This document shows, one piece after another, positions 1-7,772 of a stretch of DNA of 26,061 bases; the stretch's first letter is position 1, and every line of letters starts with the position of its first letter. Below the pieces are notes generated by a model. The model saw only the letters and a program-made list of their open reading frames with translations. It did not search any database and was not told where the DNA came from. The stretch spans positions 1 to 26,061 of the forward strand of contig JADFMW010000006.1 of assembly GCA_022563655.1 (NCBI GenBank), read 5' to 3'. Origin of the DNA: Pseudomonadota bacterium (lineage in GTDB: Bacteria; Pseudomonadota; Alphaproteobacteria; JAAXGF01). The position numbers were made by a program, and so were the translations under genes.

Positions 1-474
1 ACCCCGCGCCGCCTGGTGAGGGCGGGGGCGTTGGCCGACGTCGGGCGGAACGACAAGGCGTTGAAGCTGCTTGCCCGCGACGCCAGTCGCGACGCCGCGC
101 TGCTGCGCGCCGACATCCACTGGCGCGCGGGCGACTGGAACAGCGCGGCCGCCGCGACCCAGTACGTGCTCGAACAGACGTCGATCGAGGTGCCGCTCAG
201 CTTGTTCGCCAGCCGCCAAATCCTGCGCCTCGCCGTGGCGCTCGCGCTGGCCCACGACCGCGCGGCGCTGAAAAGAGTGCGCAAGCGTTACGCCGAGGCG
301 ATGAAGGGAGGCGCCGACCGCGACGCCTTCAACCTGATCAGCTCGACCGTGGACCGCAAGAAGCTCAGCTTCCGGGAGCTGCCCGCCGCGGTCGCCCAGG
401 TGGCCAGCTTCGAGGCTTTCATGGCGAGCTACCGCGAGCGCGTACGCAACCAATCCCTCAGCGCCATCAACTAA
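1..474 (+). CDS. C-terminal end of a TPR-like repeat protein (5' partial)
   Basis: The frame is open to the left edge of the window (T-P-R-R-L-V-R-A-G...), so this is the last ~157 residues of a longer protein; the GTG at 16 need not be the real start. The visible part is alpha-helical and alanine-rich, with helix pairs of TPR character such as DKALKLLARDASRDAALLRA followed by WRAGDWNSAAAATQYVL. The tail FEAFMASYRERVRNQSLSAIN is what I recall ending large TPR-containing proteins conserved in Rhodospirillales. A scaffold or protein-protein interaction role is inferred from the repeat type only. The stop codon TAA is formed by the first bases of an A-run that is also one arm of a hairpin. It converges on coxG. 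No enzymatic domain is visible. Confidence 0.5.
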   Translation, partial: TPRRLVRAGALADVGRNDKALKLLARDASRDAALLRADIHWRAGDWNSAAAATQYVLEQTSIEVPLSLFASRQILRLAVALALAHDRAALKRVRKRYAEAMKGGADRDAFNLISSTVDRKKLSFRELPAAVAQVASFEAFMASYRERVRNQSLSAIN

Positions 475-494
475 AAAAGGGCGCAGTCCCCTTT
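475..494 (-). terminator. Short hairpin with T-run downstream of coxG
   Basis: AAAGGG (476-481) pairs with CCCTTT (489-494) around a 7-nt loop. Read on the minus strand the stem is followed by a T-run (complement of the A-run 473-478), the layout of an intrinsic terminator for the coxG/mnh operon. It sits between converging genes and abuts the TAA stop of the plus-strand gene. The stem is short, so termination strength is uncertain. Confidence 0.4.
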
Positions 495-542
495 GTAGTC
501 AGGAACAGGCCATGATCGCGCCGCGCAACGACGCGCCGGGCG

Positions 543-1121
543 CTAGGGGCCGAAGATCAGGAGCAGCGCCGCCACCACCGCGAGGACCCCGGCCACCCAC
601 AGCCAGGGGCTGATGCCCCCCGGCGCCGGTTCGGCCGCCTCCTCGGCTGCCGCCGCGACCTCCCTGGCCGCCTCCTCGGCGGGCGCCGCGACCACCTCCG
701 AGAACTTGCCGAAGAACTCGCCCGCCAGCTTGTGCGCCGTGGCGTCGAGCAGGCGCTGGCCGACCTGGGCCAGCTTGCCGCCGACCGTGGCGTGCGCCTC
801 GTAGCTGAGCACGGTGGCGCCGCCGTCTTCGGCCAGGCGGATCGTCGCCTCGCCGCGGGCGAACCCGGCGGCGGCGCCCTGGCCCTCGCCGACGATCTTA
901 TAACCGTTGGGCGGGTCGAGGTCGGACAGCGTCACCTTGCCCTTGAAGGGCGCCTTCACCGGGCCGACCTTGAGCACGACCTTGGCGGTGAACTCGGTGT
1001 CGGAGGTCTTCTCGATCTCCTGGCAGCCGGGGATGCACTTCTTGAGCACATCGAGGTCGTTGAGCCCGGCCCACACGACCGCGCGCGAAGCGGGGATGCG
1101 AAACTCGCCTTTCAATTCCAT
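543..1121 (-). CDS. coxG: CoxG-family SRPBCC protein with C-terminal membrane anchor
   Basis: 192 aa. Residues 1-145 form an SRPBCC (START-like) domain of the carbon monoxide dehydrogenase subunit G family: it begins MELKGEFRIPASRAVVWAGL, then has the family-typical LKKCIPGCQE, KVGPVKAPFKGKV and GFARGEATIRL segments. An Ala/Glu-rich linker (about 142-166) leads to one transmembrane helix at about 170-190, so the protein is probably anchored with its domain in the cytoplasm. In Oligotropha, CoxG is implicated in attaching Mo-CO dehydrogenase to the membrane; homologues occur with other molybdenum hydroxylases. No coxMSL genes are present here. It has a strong ribosome site (GGAGGG, 4-nt spacing) and starts 37 bp after the last antiporter gene, so it probably belongs to that operon. 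The family is confident; the partner is unknown. Confidence 0.85.
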   Translation of the reverse strand: MELKGEFRIPASRAVVWAGLNDLDVLKKCIPGCQEIEKTSDTEFTAKVVLKVGPVKAPFKGKVTLSDLDPPNGYKIVGEGQGAAAGFARGEATIRLAEDGGATVLSYEAHATVGGKLAQVGQRLLDATAHKLAGEFFGKFSEVVAAPAEEAAREVAAAAEEAAEPAPGGISPWLWVAGVLAVVAALLLIFGP

Positions 1122-1158
1122 CTGACCCTCCGTTGCTTGGTCCTTTGGCGCCGTGCGC

Positions 1159-2853
1159 TCAGCGCGCGCCCTGCCAGTAGTAGATGACGAGGGTGACGGC
1201 GAGAAGCACCGCGACCCACACCGTGGCGCCGCCGGTCGGCCAGCTTCGCGCCAGAATGCCCTCTGGTCTATGGAAACGGAAGAAGGGTTCGAGAACGAGC
1301 CTTATCCGGGTCATCGTGGCGTGCTCCACCCGGCGCCGCGTTTCACTGCCGCGCGAGGCGACCGCACGACAGAGCCGGGGCAAGAAGTGGCGGTAGAACC
1401 AGTCGAAGTCGAGGGTGAGGGTGAGCGTCCGCTTCATCTGCGGCAGCAGCAGAAAGAAGGCGAGCCCGGAGAACAGCAACAGCTGGAACTGGAACACGAG
1501 GTGGGCGGACGTGTAGGGTACATAGTTCACCGCATAGGGCAGCATGGCGTAGAGCGGCGCCGGATAGACCCCGAGGCCAATGCACAGGAAGGCGAACAGC
1601 GACATCGCTGCCCACATGTTCCACGGTGGGTCCGGCGGCCTGAGCCCGGAATCCTTTTGGAAGAAGACGAACCACGGGAATTTGATTCCGGCGTGCAGGA
1701 ACACGCCAGCCGAGCCCGCCGCCAACAGGAACCAGACCAGGGCCAGGAGCTGATCGCCCGCGGCTTGGCCGATCATGTCTTTCGACACGAAGCCCGAGGT
1801 GAGCGGGAAGCTGGAGATTGCCATGGCCCCGACGATGCCGCAGACGGTGGTGATCGGCATCGACCGAAACAACCCGCCGAGATCGGTGCACTTGCGCTTG
1901 CCGGTCTGGTGCAGCACGGCGCCGGCGCTCATCAGCAACAGGCCCTTGTAAATGATGTGGGCGAAGGCGTGGGCCGCCGAGCCGTTCAGCGCCATCTGGG
2001 TGCCGATCCCGATGCCGGTTACCATGAACCCGACCTGGTTGATGATCGAGTAGGCGAGGATGCGCCGCATGTCGTTTTCGAGCAGCGCATAGATGATGCC
2101 GTAGAACACCATGTAGAGGCCCACCCACACCAGGACCCCTTCGCCCGCGAAACCCACCATCAGCACGTAAACCGCGGTCTTGGTGGTATAGGCCGAGAGG
2201 AATACGGTGGCCGACGGGCTGGCCTCCGGATAGGCGTCGGGCAACCACGCTGAAAGCGGCGGCGCCCCGGCATTGACCAGGAAGCCGGCGAGAATCAGCC
2301 AGCGGGACAGGCTGTCCGCGTGCATGGCCTCGAACGTGACCGAGCCGGTCTCGGCGATGTGGCCGATGATGCCGATCATCAGCACGATGCCGCCGAACAG
2401 ATGGACGAGCGTGTATCGCATGCCGGCGCGATACGCCGAGTCCGTACCGGCCGACCAGATGACCAGCGTTGAGCCGATAATCATCAGCTCCCAGAACACG
2501 AACAGGGTGACCAGGTCGCCGGCGAAGGCGACCCCGATGGCGCTGCCTGCGTGGGCGAAGGCCGCGGCGATCTCCACCACCCGTGCCTGGTTCACCGCGT
2601 ACAAGCCGCCGGCAAAAGCCATCAGCGCGAAGGCGGTGGCGAACAGCCGGCCCAACCTGCTCCCCTCGACCGGCGTCAAGGTGTAGTCGAGGAAGACGAG
2701 GGTCAGCGCCGGGCCGTCGGGGATCGACCAGACCAGCCCCAGGGTCGCCAACGGCAGGGCGAGGACCAGGGCTTTGCGCGCAACGCCGCTGGTGGCCGGC
2801 AGCAGAAACGCGCCGGCGATCAGTACGAGCCCCGGAGGCATCGCCTCGATCAT
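1159..2853 (-). CDS. Third Mrp/NuoL-M-N-type antiporter subunit (MnhD family, variant)
   Basis: 564 aa polytopic membrane protein of the proton-conducting antiporter family (Proton_antipo_M). The TM5 glutamate is present (FVFWELM, E122), as is the distal lysine (AYTTKTAVYV, K225). The segment that normally reads K-x-x-x-x-P-x-H-x-WLP reads VNAGAPPLSAWLPDAYPEAS here, so the usual lysine is N194 and the usual histidine is Ser. After the antiporter core an amphipathic, basic C-terminal stretch (about 475-540) precedes a final TM helix (about 543-560), giving extra length beyond a normal MnhD (~490 aa). The start ATG at 2853 lies 9 bp after the stop of the small membrane gene; Met5 is an alternative. 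It should conduct protons or cations as part of the complex, with altered chemistry if N194 is real. Confidence 0.85.
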   Translation of the reverse strand: MIEAMPPGLVLIAGAFLLPATSGVARKALVLALPLATLGLVWSIPDGPALTLVFLDYTLTPVEGSRLGRLFATAFALMAFAGGLYAVNQARVVEIAAAFAHAGSAIGVAFAGDLVTLFVFWELMIIGSTLVIWSAGTDSAYRAGMRYTLVHLFGGIVLMIGIIGHIAETGSVTFEAMHADSLSRWLILAGFLVNAGAPPLSAWLPDAYPEASPSATVFLSAYTTKTAVYVLMVGFAGEGVLVWVGLYMVFYGIIYALLENDMRRILAYSIINQVGFMVTGIGIGTQMALNGSAAHAFAHIIYKGLLLMSAGAVLHQTGKRKCTDLGGLFRSMPITTVCGIVGAMAISSFPLTSGFVSKDMIGQAAGDQLLALVWFLLAAGSAGVFLHAGIKFPWFVFFQKDSGLRPPDPPWNMWAAMSLFAFLCIGLGVYPAPLYAMLPYAVNYVPYTSAHLVFQFQLLLFSGLAFFLLLPQMKRTLTLTLDFDWFYRHFLPRLCRAVASRGSETRRRVEHATMTRIRLVLEPFFRFHRPEGILARSWPTGGATVWVAVLLAVTLVIYYWQGAR

Positions 2854-2862
2854 GGTCGTGGC

Positions 2863-3132
2863 TCATTCATGGTCGTAGTAAGTGTCCTCCCGCTGCAGGA
2901 CGGTCCCCAGCGCCTTGGCGCCGATGATCATCGCCACGCAAGTGAGGAGCCCGTACCAGGCCGGGAAGCCGAATGTTGCGTCGAGGCCGAAACGGCCGTG
3001 TCGGTCGACGATGAAGTCGAACAGCACCGTCACCGCGAGGGCGGCGATGAATAAGATCCAAAGCCGGCGGATCGTCTTGGTCCGGACCAGCCAGTGCTTG
3101 TGAGCGTCGTCTTTCGGTACGTCCGCGCTCAC
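2863..3132 (-). CDS. Small two-TM protein of the antiporter cluster, unnamed
   Basis: 89 aa. A charged N-terminus (1-20) is followed by TM helix 1 (about 23-42), a loop with FIVDRHGRFGLDATFGFPAW, TM helix 2 (about 58-77) and an acidic tail ending DTYYDHE. The ATG overlaps the stop of the upstream antiporter gene (ATGA), which implies translational coupling, and the next antiporter gene begins 9 bp after its stop. I do not recognise a named family. As I recall, similar short proteins sit at the same place in related antiporter clusters, which would make it a candidate accessory subunit of the membrane complex. The conserved-looking HGRFGLD..FGF.AWYG segment is the part to search with. Confidence 0.75.
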   Translation of the reverse strand: MSADVPKDDAHKHWLVRTKTIRRLWILFIAALAVTVLFDFIVDRHGRFGLDATFGFPAWYGLLTCVAMIIGAKALGTVLQREDTYYDHE

Positions 3133-4637
3133 CGCGTTTTCTCCACTAGTTGGCCGGCCAGCTCCAGAGCCGCTCCGGGGAACAGGAACAACAGCACCGT
3201 CAGCGTCGCCGTCACCGTGAGCGCAATGACGATCGGGGGCGGGGCATCGCCGCCTTCACCGTGCAATGCGACGCGGCCGCGCCCGTGCGCTGGACCGGGC
3301 TCGGCCGGTGGGTTCGCCTCGGGCTTGAAAAACGCGGCGTAGACGATCGGCAGGAAGTAGGCCGCGTTCAACAACGTGCTGACGATGATGATGGCGACCG
3401 CGACCATGTTTCCCACCTGCAGCGCCCCGAGCAGCATGTACCACTTGCTGACGAAGCCGGCGGTCGGCGGCAGGCCGATCATCGACAGTGCGCCGATGGC
3501 GAACGCCCCCATGGTCCAGGGCATGCGCCGGCCGATGCCATCGAGCTGGCTGACCTCGGTCTTATGCGCCGCCGTATAGATCGAGCCGGCGGCGAAGAAC
3601 AGGGTGATCTTGCCGAGCGCGTGAGCCCCAATGTGAAGCACCGCGCCCACCAGGGCCAGCGGGCTCAGCAGCCCCGCCGCGAGGATCACGTAGGAAAGCT
3701 GGCTCACCGTCGAATAGGCGAGCAAGAGTTTCAGGTTATTCTGCCGGAGCGCGATCAGGCTGGCGGCGATGACGGTAAAACCAGCGACGTACACGAGCCA
3801 CTCGGGGCTCGGGCTCGCGGCGAGCAAGTCGAGGCCGAAGACGTAGACGACCACCTTGACGACCGAGAACACGCCGGCCTTGACCACGGCCACCGCGTGG
3901 AGCAGCGCGCTCACCGGCACCGGCGCCACCATCGCCGCCGGCAGCCAGCGGTGGAACGGCATCACCGCCGCCTTGCCGATGCCGAAGACGTAGAGCGCGA
4001 GCAGGACGCCAACGAGCCACGGCGGCGCCTTGCCGGCCAGAATCCCGCCGGGCGAAAACTCGAGGGTGCCGGCGACGTTCCAGGTGACGATGACGGCCAA
4101 CAGGAAGAAGCCGATCGAGGTGCCGAGCAGGATCCCAAGATAGGTGCGCCCGCCGGCCCTGGCCTCTTCGGTGCCGTGGTGGGCGACCAGCGGGTAGGTC
4201 GCGATCGTCAACGCCTCGTAAAAGACAAACAGGGTGAGCAGGTTGGCGGCGAATGCGATGCCCACCGTCGCGGCGAGCGCAAGGGCGAAGTAGATGTAGA
4301 AGCGGGTTTGGTGTGCCTCGTTGTTGCCCCGCATGTAGCCGATCGAGTAGAGCGAGGTGACGATCCACAAGAAGCTCGAGACGAGGGCGAACAGCATGCC
4401 CAGCGGCTCGACCTCGAAGGCGAGCACGAGCCCGGGCAGCAGCTCCCCGAACTCCGTTTTCGGCCGCCCGCCGGCCGCCACCTCGGGGTACAGCGAGGCG
4501 ACGAGGCCGAACAGGACGACGGCGGTCGCGAGCGTGACCGCCTCGCGCACGTTGGGGCGGCGGCGCGAGAGCCACATCAATACGGCGCCCGCCAGCGGCG
4601 TCAGCGGCGCCAGCAGCAGCACGGTCGCAGCGCTCAC
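3129..4637 (-). CDS. NuoL/MnhA-like proton-translocating antiporter subunit
   Basis: 502 aa integral membrane protein of the Proton_antipo_M family. Key residues are all present: E141 in FVFYEALTIATY, K222 in GIGKAAVMPFHRWLP, H229, and K253 in HAVAVVKAGVF. The segment FHRWLPAAMVAPVPVSALLHA is the NuoL/MnhA-N-terminal style (AMxAPTPVSAxLH) rather than MnhD style. It therefore probably plays the part of the N-terminal half of MnhA, whose C-terminal half is encoded separately at 6898-7482. The GTG start at 4637 overlaps the stop of the preceding gene (GTGA); its own stop overlaps the next start (ATGA). Length is close to one antiporter module, with no MnhA C-terminal extension. Confidence 0.85.
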   Translation of the reverse strand: MSAATVLLLAPLTPLAGAVLMWLSRRRPNVREAVTLATAVVLFGLVASLYPEVAAGGRPKTEFGELLPGLVLAFEVEPLGMLFALVSSFLWIVTSLYSIGYMRGNNEAHQTRFYIYFALALAATVGIAFAANLLTLFVFYEALTIATYPLVAHHGTEEARAGGRTYLGILLGTSIGFFLLAVIVTWNVAGTLEFSPGGILAGKAPPWLVGVLLALYVFGIGKAAVMPFHRWLPAAMVAPVPVSALLHAVAVVKAGVFSVVKVVVYVFGLDLLAASPSPEWLVYVAGFTVIAASLIALRQNNLKLLLAYSTVSQLSYVILAAGLLSPLALVGAVLHIGAHALGKITLFFAAGSIYTAAHKTEVSQLDGIGRRMPWTMGAFAIGALSMIGLPPTAGFVSKWYMLLGALQVGNMVAVAIIIVSTLLNAAYFLPIVYAAFFKPEANPPAEPGPAHGRGRVALHGEGGDAPPPIVIALTVTATLTVLLFLFPGAALELAGQLVEKTR

Positions 4638-6115
4638 GGGCCGCCTTCGAGAAGGCTTAAGGCGGCTTCGGTGGCGACGCCCACGGTCAGCTCGGTGTCG
4701 ATGCCGAAGTAGATGCAGGCGGCGGCCAGCGCCATGGTCGGCACGAGCATCGCCGCCGGCGCCTCGGTCACCTCCGGCGCGTCGCCGTCGGGCTCGCGGA
4801 AGTAGGCGACCTCGACCACGCGCCAGATATAGACGAGGGCGAGCAGCGAAGCGACCAGGACGATCACGGCGACCGGCCACAGGCCGCTCTCGATGGCGGC
4901 GACGACCAGGTACCACTTGCTGATGAACCCGACCGTCAGCGGCACGCCGACGAGGCTCATACCGGCCGCGACGAAGGTTGCCATGGTGAGCGGCATGCGC
5001 CGCCCGAGCCCGCGCATGGCGTCGAGCTCGACCGAACCCAAGCGGTAGAACACGCAGGCGAGGGCCAGGAACAGCGCGCCCTTCATCGCGGCATGGTTGA
5101 ACAGATGCACGATGCCGGCGACCAGCCCGTTGACGCTGGCGAAGCTGATGCCGAGCGCCATGTAGCCGATCTGGGCGATGCTCGAATACGCCAGCATGCG
5201 CTTGACGTTGGTCTGGAAGACAGCGACCAGCGAGCCGACCATGACGGCGAGCAGCCCGAGCACCATCAGGATCTCGCCGAGCGGCATCATCTCGAAGGCG
5301 AAGCGGGCGCCGAACACGGTGAAGATGAATCGCATGAGCACGTAGACGCCGACCTTCGTCGCCGTCGCCGCGAGGAAAGCCGAGACCACCGACGGCGCGT
5401 AGGTGTAAGCGTTGGGCAGCCACAGGTGCAGCGGGAACAGCGCGAGCTTGAGGCCGGCGCCGACGACGATGAAGGCGAAGGCGGCGCGCACCGGCCGCAA
5501 CTCCTGCAGCGCCGGAATGCGCGCCGCGAGGTCGGCCATGTTGAGCGTGCCCGTGACCATGTAAAGCAGGCCGATGCCGATCAGGATGAAGGTGGCGCCG
5601 ATGGTGCCGAGCACCAGATACTGAAACGATGCGCGCAGCGCCCGGCGATCGGCGCCGAGGGCGACGAGCGTGTAGCTGGCCAGCGAAGTGATTTCGAGAA
5701 ACACGTATAGGTTGAAGACATCGCCGGTGATGACGATGCCCAGCAGGCCGGTGAGCGCGAGCATAAAGGCGGCGTAGAACAGGTGCTGGCGCTCGGGCGC
5801 AATCTCGCGCGCCACGCTGTGGTAGGCGCAAGGCATGACGAGCGCGCCGATGCCGGCAACGATGACCAGCATGAACGCGTTGAGCCGGTCGATGCGGTAC
5901 TCGATGCCCCACGGCGCCGCCCAGCCGCCCATCTTGTAACTGAGCGCGCCGTCCGACAACACTTGGGCGAGCAGCGCGAGCGAGATGGCAAACGCGGTCC
6001 AGGCGATGACCGTGGCGAGCAGCCAGGCGCCGAAGCCGCGCCGCAGCAGCACGCACAACGGCGCCGAAATCAGCGGCACGACGACCTGCAACGCCGGAAG
6101 GTGGAGCGAGATCAT
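4634..6115 (-). CDS. mnhD: Na+/H+ antiporter subunit D (MnhD/MrpD)
   Basis: 493 aa, polytopic, Proton_antipo_M family. The full set of ion-path residues is visible: E141 in YVFLEITSLASY, K223 in GLKLALFPLHLWLPNAY, H230, and K254 in TATKVGVYVL. Residues 229-240 (LHLWLPNAYTYA) and FQTNVKRMLAYSSIAQIGY are typical of MnhD/NuoN-type subunits. In the Mrp complex MnhD is one of the modules thought to move H+ or Na+. The ATG at 6115 overlaps the mnhC stop by the ATGA arrangement, and the gene order mnhC-mnhD matches the canonical operon. Of the three antiporter subunits here this is the most standard. Confidence 0.9.
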   Translation of the reverse strand: MISLHLPALQVVVPLISAPLCVLLRRGFGAWLLATVIAWTAFAISLALLAQVLSDGALSYKMGGWAAPWGIEYRIDRLNAFMLVIVAGIGALVMPCAYHSVAREIAPERQHLFYAAFMLALTGLLGIVITGDVFNLYVFLEITSLASYTLVALGADRRALRASFQYLVLGTIGATFILIGIGLLYMVTGTLNMADLAARIPALQELRPVRAAFAFIVVGAGLKLALFPLHLWLPNAYTYAPSVVSAFLAATATKVGVYVLMRFIFTVFGARFAFEMMPLGEILMVLGLLAVMVGSLVAVFQTNVKRMLAYSSIAQIGYMALGISFASVNGLVAGIVHLFNHAAMKGALFLALACVFYRLGSVELDAMRGLGRRMPLTMATFVAAGMSLVGVPLTVGFISKWYLVVAAIESGLWPVAVIVLVASLLALVYIWRVVEVAYFREPDGDAPEVTEAPAAMLVPTMALAAACIYFGIDTELTVGVATEAALSLLEGGP

Positions 6116-6483
6116 TCCCCGTCCCGCCGCAGCATCTCGTCCTCTTCGACGCTGCCGTAAGCCTCCTTGATGCGCACGATGATCGCCAGGGCCACCGCCG
6201 TCGTCGACACCGAGACGACGATCGCGGTGAGGATCAGCACCGAGGGCAGGGGGTTCGAGTACACCGTGAACCCCTCCTTGAAGATCGGCGCGGTGCCGCA
6301 ATCGATCGCGCAGTCCGGCACCGACACCTTGCTCATCGTGATGTAGAGGAGGAACACCGCGGTCTGAAACACGTTCAGCCCGACCAGCTTTTTCACCAGG
6401 TTAGCGCTGGCGATGACCATGTAGAAGCCGGCCATCATCAGCACGATCGAGACCCAGTAGTTGTAATGGCCGATCACGTCCAT
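6112..6483 (-). CDS. mnhC: Na+/H+ antiporter subunit C (MnhC/MrpC, NuoK-like)
   Basis: 123 aa with three predicted TM helices (about 8-28, 32-52, 77-103). GLNVFQTAVFLLYI and NPLPSVLILTAIVVSVSTTAVALAI are signature segments of MnhC, the homologue of complex I NuoK. The insert between TM2 and TM3 (SVPDCAIDCGTAPIFKEGFTVYSN) carries two cysteines, a variation I associate with the Mbh-like subgroup of Mrp systems. The ATG at 6483 lies one base from the stop of mnhB. A membrane subunit linking the antiporter modules to the rest of the complex is expected from the family. Confidence 0.92.
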   Translation of the reverse strand: MDVIGHYNYWVSIVLMMAGFYMVIASANLVKKLVGLNVFQTAVFLLYITMSKVSVPDCAIDCGTAPIFKEGFTVYSNPLPSVLILTAIVVSVSTTAVALAIIVRIKEAYGSVEEDEMLRRDGE

Positions 6484-6484
6484 C

Positions 6485-6901
6485 TCAGCGCCCGCGCCCG
6501 GCGATGGTGAGGAAGATGGTAAGCATCACCGCCGAGACCGTGATGCCGACGCCAAGCTCGACGAGCCAGATGCCGATGTGGTTGCCGCGCGCCGGTTGGT
6601 CGGCGAAGACCGCGTATTCGAGGTAATTGCCGCCCATCAAGAGCGCGGCGAGGCCGACCCCGGCGAAGAGCAGCACGCCGAGCGCGATCAGCGTCGCCAT
6701 CAGCCGCGGCGGCACCACCCGCCGCGCGTTGGCGACCCCGAACACCAGGGCATAGAGAATGAAGCCGGAGGCGAAGATAACCCCGGCCTGGAAGCCGCCG
6801 CCGGGGCCGAAGTCGCCGTGGGTCTGGACGTACAGGCCGAACAACAGAATGTACGGGATCAAGAGCTTGGCGACGATTCGCAGGATCAGAAGGTCGCTCA
6901 T
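6485..6901 (-). CDS. mnhB: Na+/H+ antiporter subunit B (MnhB/MrpB)
   Basis: 138 aa, four hydrophobic segments. YILLFGLYVQTHGDFGPGGGFQAGVIFASGFIL is the diagnostic MnhB region (GHxxPGGGFQAG), here with GDFGPGGGFQAG at residues 29-40. LVELGVGITVSAVMLTIF closes the domain. The start ATG at 6901 overlaps the stop of the MbhD/MbhE-like gene (ATGA). MnhB is a small membrane subunit required for assembly and activity of Mrp complexes. Confidence 0.92.
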   Translation of the reverse strand: MSDLLILRIVAKLLIPYILLFGLYVQTHGDFGPGGGFQAGVIFASGFILYALVFGVANARRVVPPRLMATLIALGVLLFAGVGLAALLMGGNYLEYAVFADQPARGNHIGIWLVELGVGITVSAVMLTIFLTIAGRGR

Positions 6902-7482
6902 TCGTCCTCCTCGATCTCGTCTTCCCGACGCCGCCGGCCGCCGAGCAGCACCAGCACCGCGACGCCCGCGGTGAAGATCACCGTGGTCTCGCCCAGGGTG
7001 TCGTAGCCGCGATAGCTCGCCAGCACCGCGGTGACCATGTTGGGAACGCCGGTCTCGTCGAGTGAGCGGTCGATGTAGTAGGGCGCCACGTGCCGGTGGA
7101 TGGGGTTGTCGGGCGCGCCGAAGGGCGGCATGTCGGCGGTGGCGTAGAGCAGCACGGCGCCGGTCGCGGCGACGATGAGCAGCGGCCCGATCGGGCCGCG
7201 CCGCGGCGGCTTCTCCTCCTGCCCGGTCAGCAGCACCGCCGCCAGCAACAGAAACGTCGTGATGCCGGCGCCGACGGCGGCCTCGGTAAAGGCGACGTCG
7301 ACCGCGTCGAGCACGAGCCATACGGCGGCCATCAACAGGCTGTAGAGCCCGAGCAGCATGACCACGGCCACCAGGTTGCGCAGCCGGACCACGGCGACCG
7401 TGGTCACCAGCAGCAGCGTGAGCAGCAGAATGTCGTGAACCGCGGTGATTAGTCTTGGTCCTTTCCCTTGCCCTTGGTCCAC
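6898..7482 (-). CDS. MnhA C-terminal-like protein (DUF4040/MbhD plus MbhE domains)
   Basis: About 194 aa. Residues ~12-87 (VVRLRNLVAVVMLLGLYSLLMA...DVAFTEAAVGAGITTFLLLA) match the DUF4040/MbhD region, and residues ~95-190 (...NMVTAVLASYRGYDTLGETTVIFTAGVAVLVLLG) the MbhE-like region. In most bacterial Mrp systems both are fused to the C-terminus of MnhA; here they stand alone, as in archaeal Mbh-type clusters. The start is unsure: no ATG is close, and I chose GTG 7482, which overlaps mnhG by 34 bp. An AAGGGAAAGGA site lies inside this overlap and might instead drive a start nearer ATC 7450 or a downstream codon. Protein identity is firm; the N-terminus is not. Confidence 0.82.
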   Translation of the reverse strand: MDQGQGKGPRLITAVHDILLLTLLLVTTVAVVRLRNLVAVVMLLGLYSLLMAAVWLVLDAVDVAFTEAAVGAGITTFLLLAAVLLTGQEEKPPRRGPIGPLLIVAATGAVLLYATADMPPFGAPDNPIHRHVAPYYIDRSLDETGVPNMVTAVLASYRGYDTLGETTVIFTAGVAVLVLLGGRRRREDEIEEDE

Positions 7483-7772
7483 GGTTTGAGGCCGCCGACC
7501 AGCGCCGCGTGGGCCACGGCGTGCGTCGCGGTGGGGCCGGTGAGGTACAGGAACACGAGAACCAGGAGCAGCTTGACCGAGACCTGCCATTCTTCCGCCT
7601 GGAGGACCAGGCCGGCGACGATGAGGGTGGCGCCCATCGTGTCGACGAGCCCCGAAGGATGCAGGCGGGTGAAGAAGTCCGGCATGCGCACCAGGCCGAT
7701 GCCGCCGGTGACGACGAAAAACGAGCCGGCCATCAGCAACAGCCAGCTCAATATGTCGAGGAGCACGCTCAC
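7449..7772 (-). CDS. mnhG: Na+/H+ antiporter subunit G (MnhG/MrpG)
   Basis: 107 aa with three TM helices. The family signature GGIGLVRMPDFFTRLHPSG (residues 23-41) and FLYLTGPTATHAVAHAA (residues 74-90) are both clear. The ATG at 7772 overlaps the mnhF stop (ATGA). MnhG is a small membrane subunit of the Mrp complex. The C-terminal tail (KPWTKGKGKDQD) is hydrophilic, and its coding sequence overlaps the likely start of the next gene. Confidence 0.93.
   Translation of the reverse strand: MSVLLDILSWLLLMAGSFFVVTGGIGLVRMPDFFTRLHPSGLVDTMGATLIVAGLVLQAEEWQVSVKLLLVLVFLYLTGPTATHAVAHAALVGGLKPWTKGKGKDQD

Noticed and set aside
1153..4712. Long plus-strand frames antisense to the antiporter genes
   Set aside because: Highly charged Arg/Glu/His/Gln-rich composition typical of antisense frames of GC-rich membrane genes; the minus-strand products are well-recognised families.
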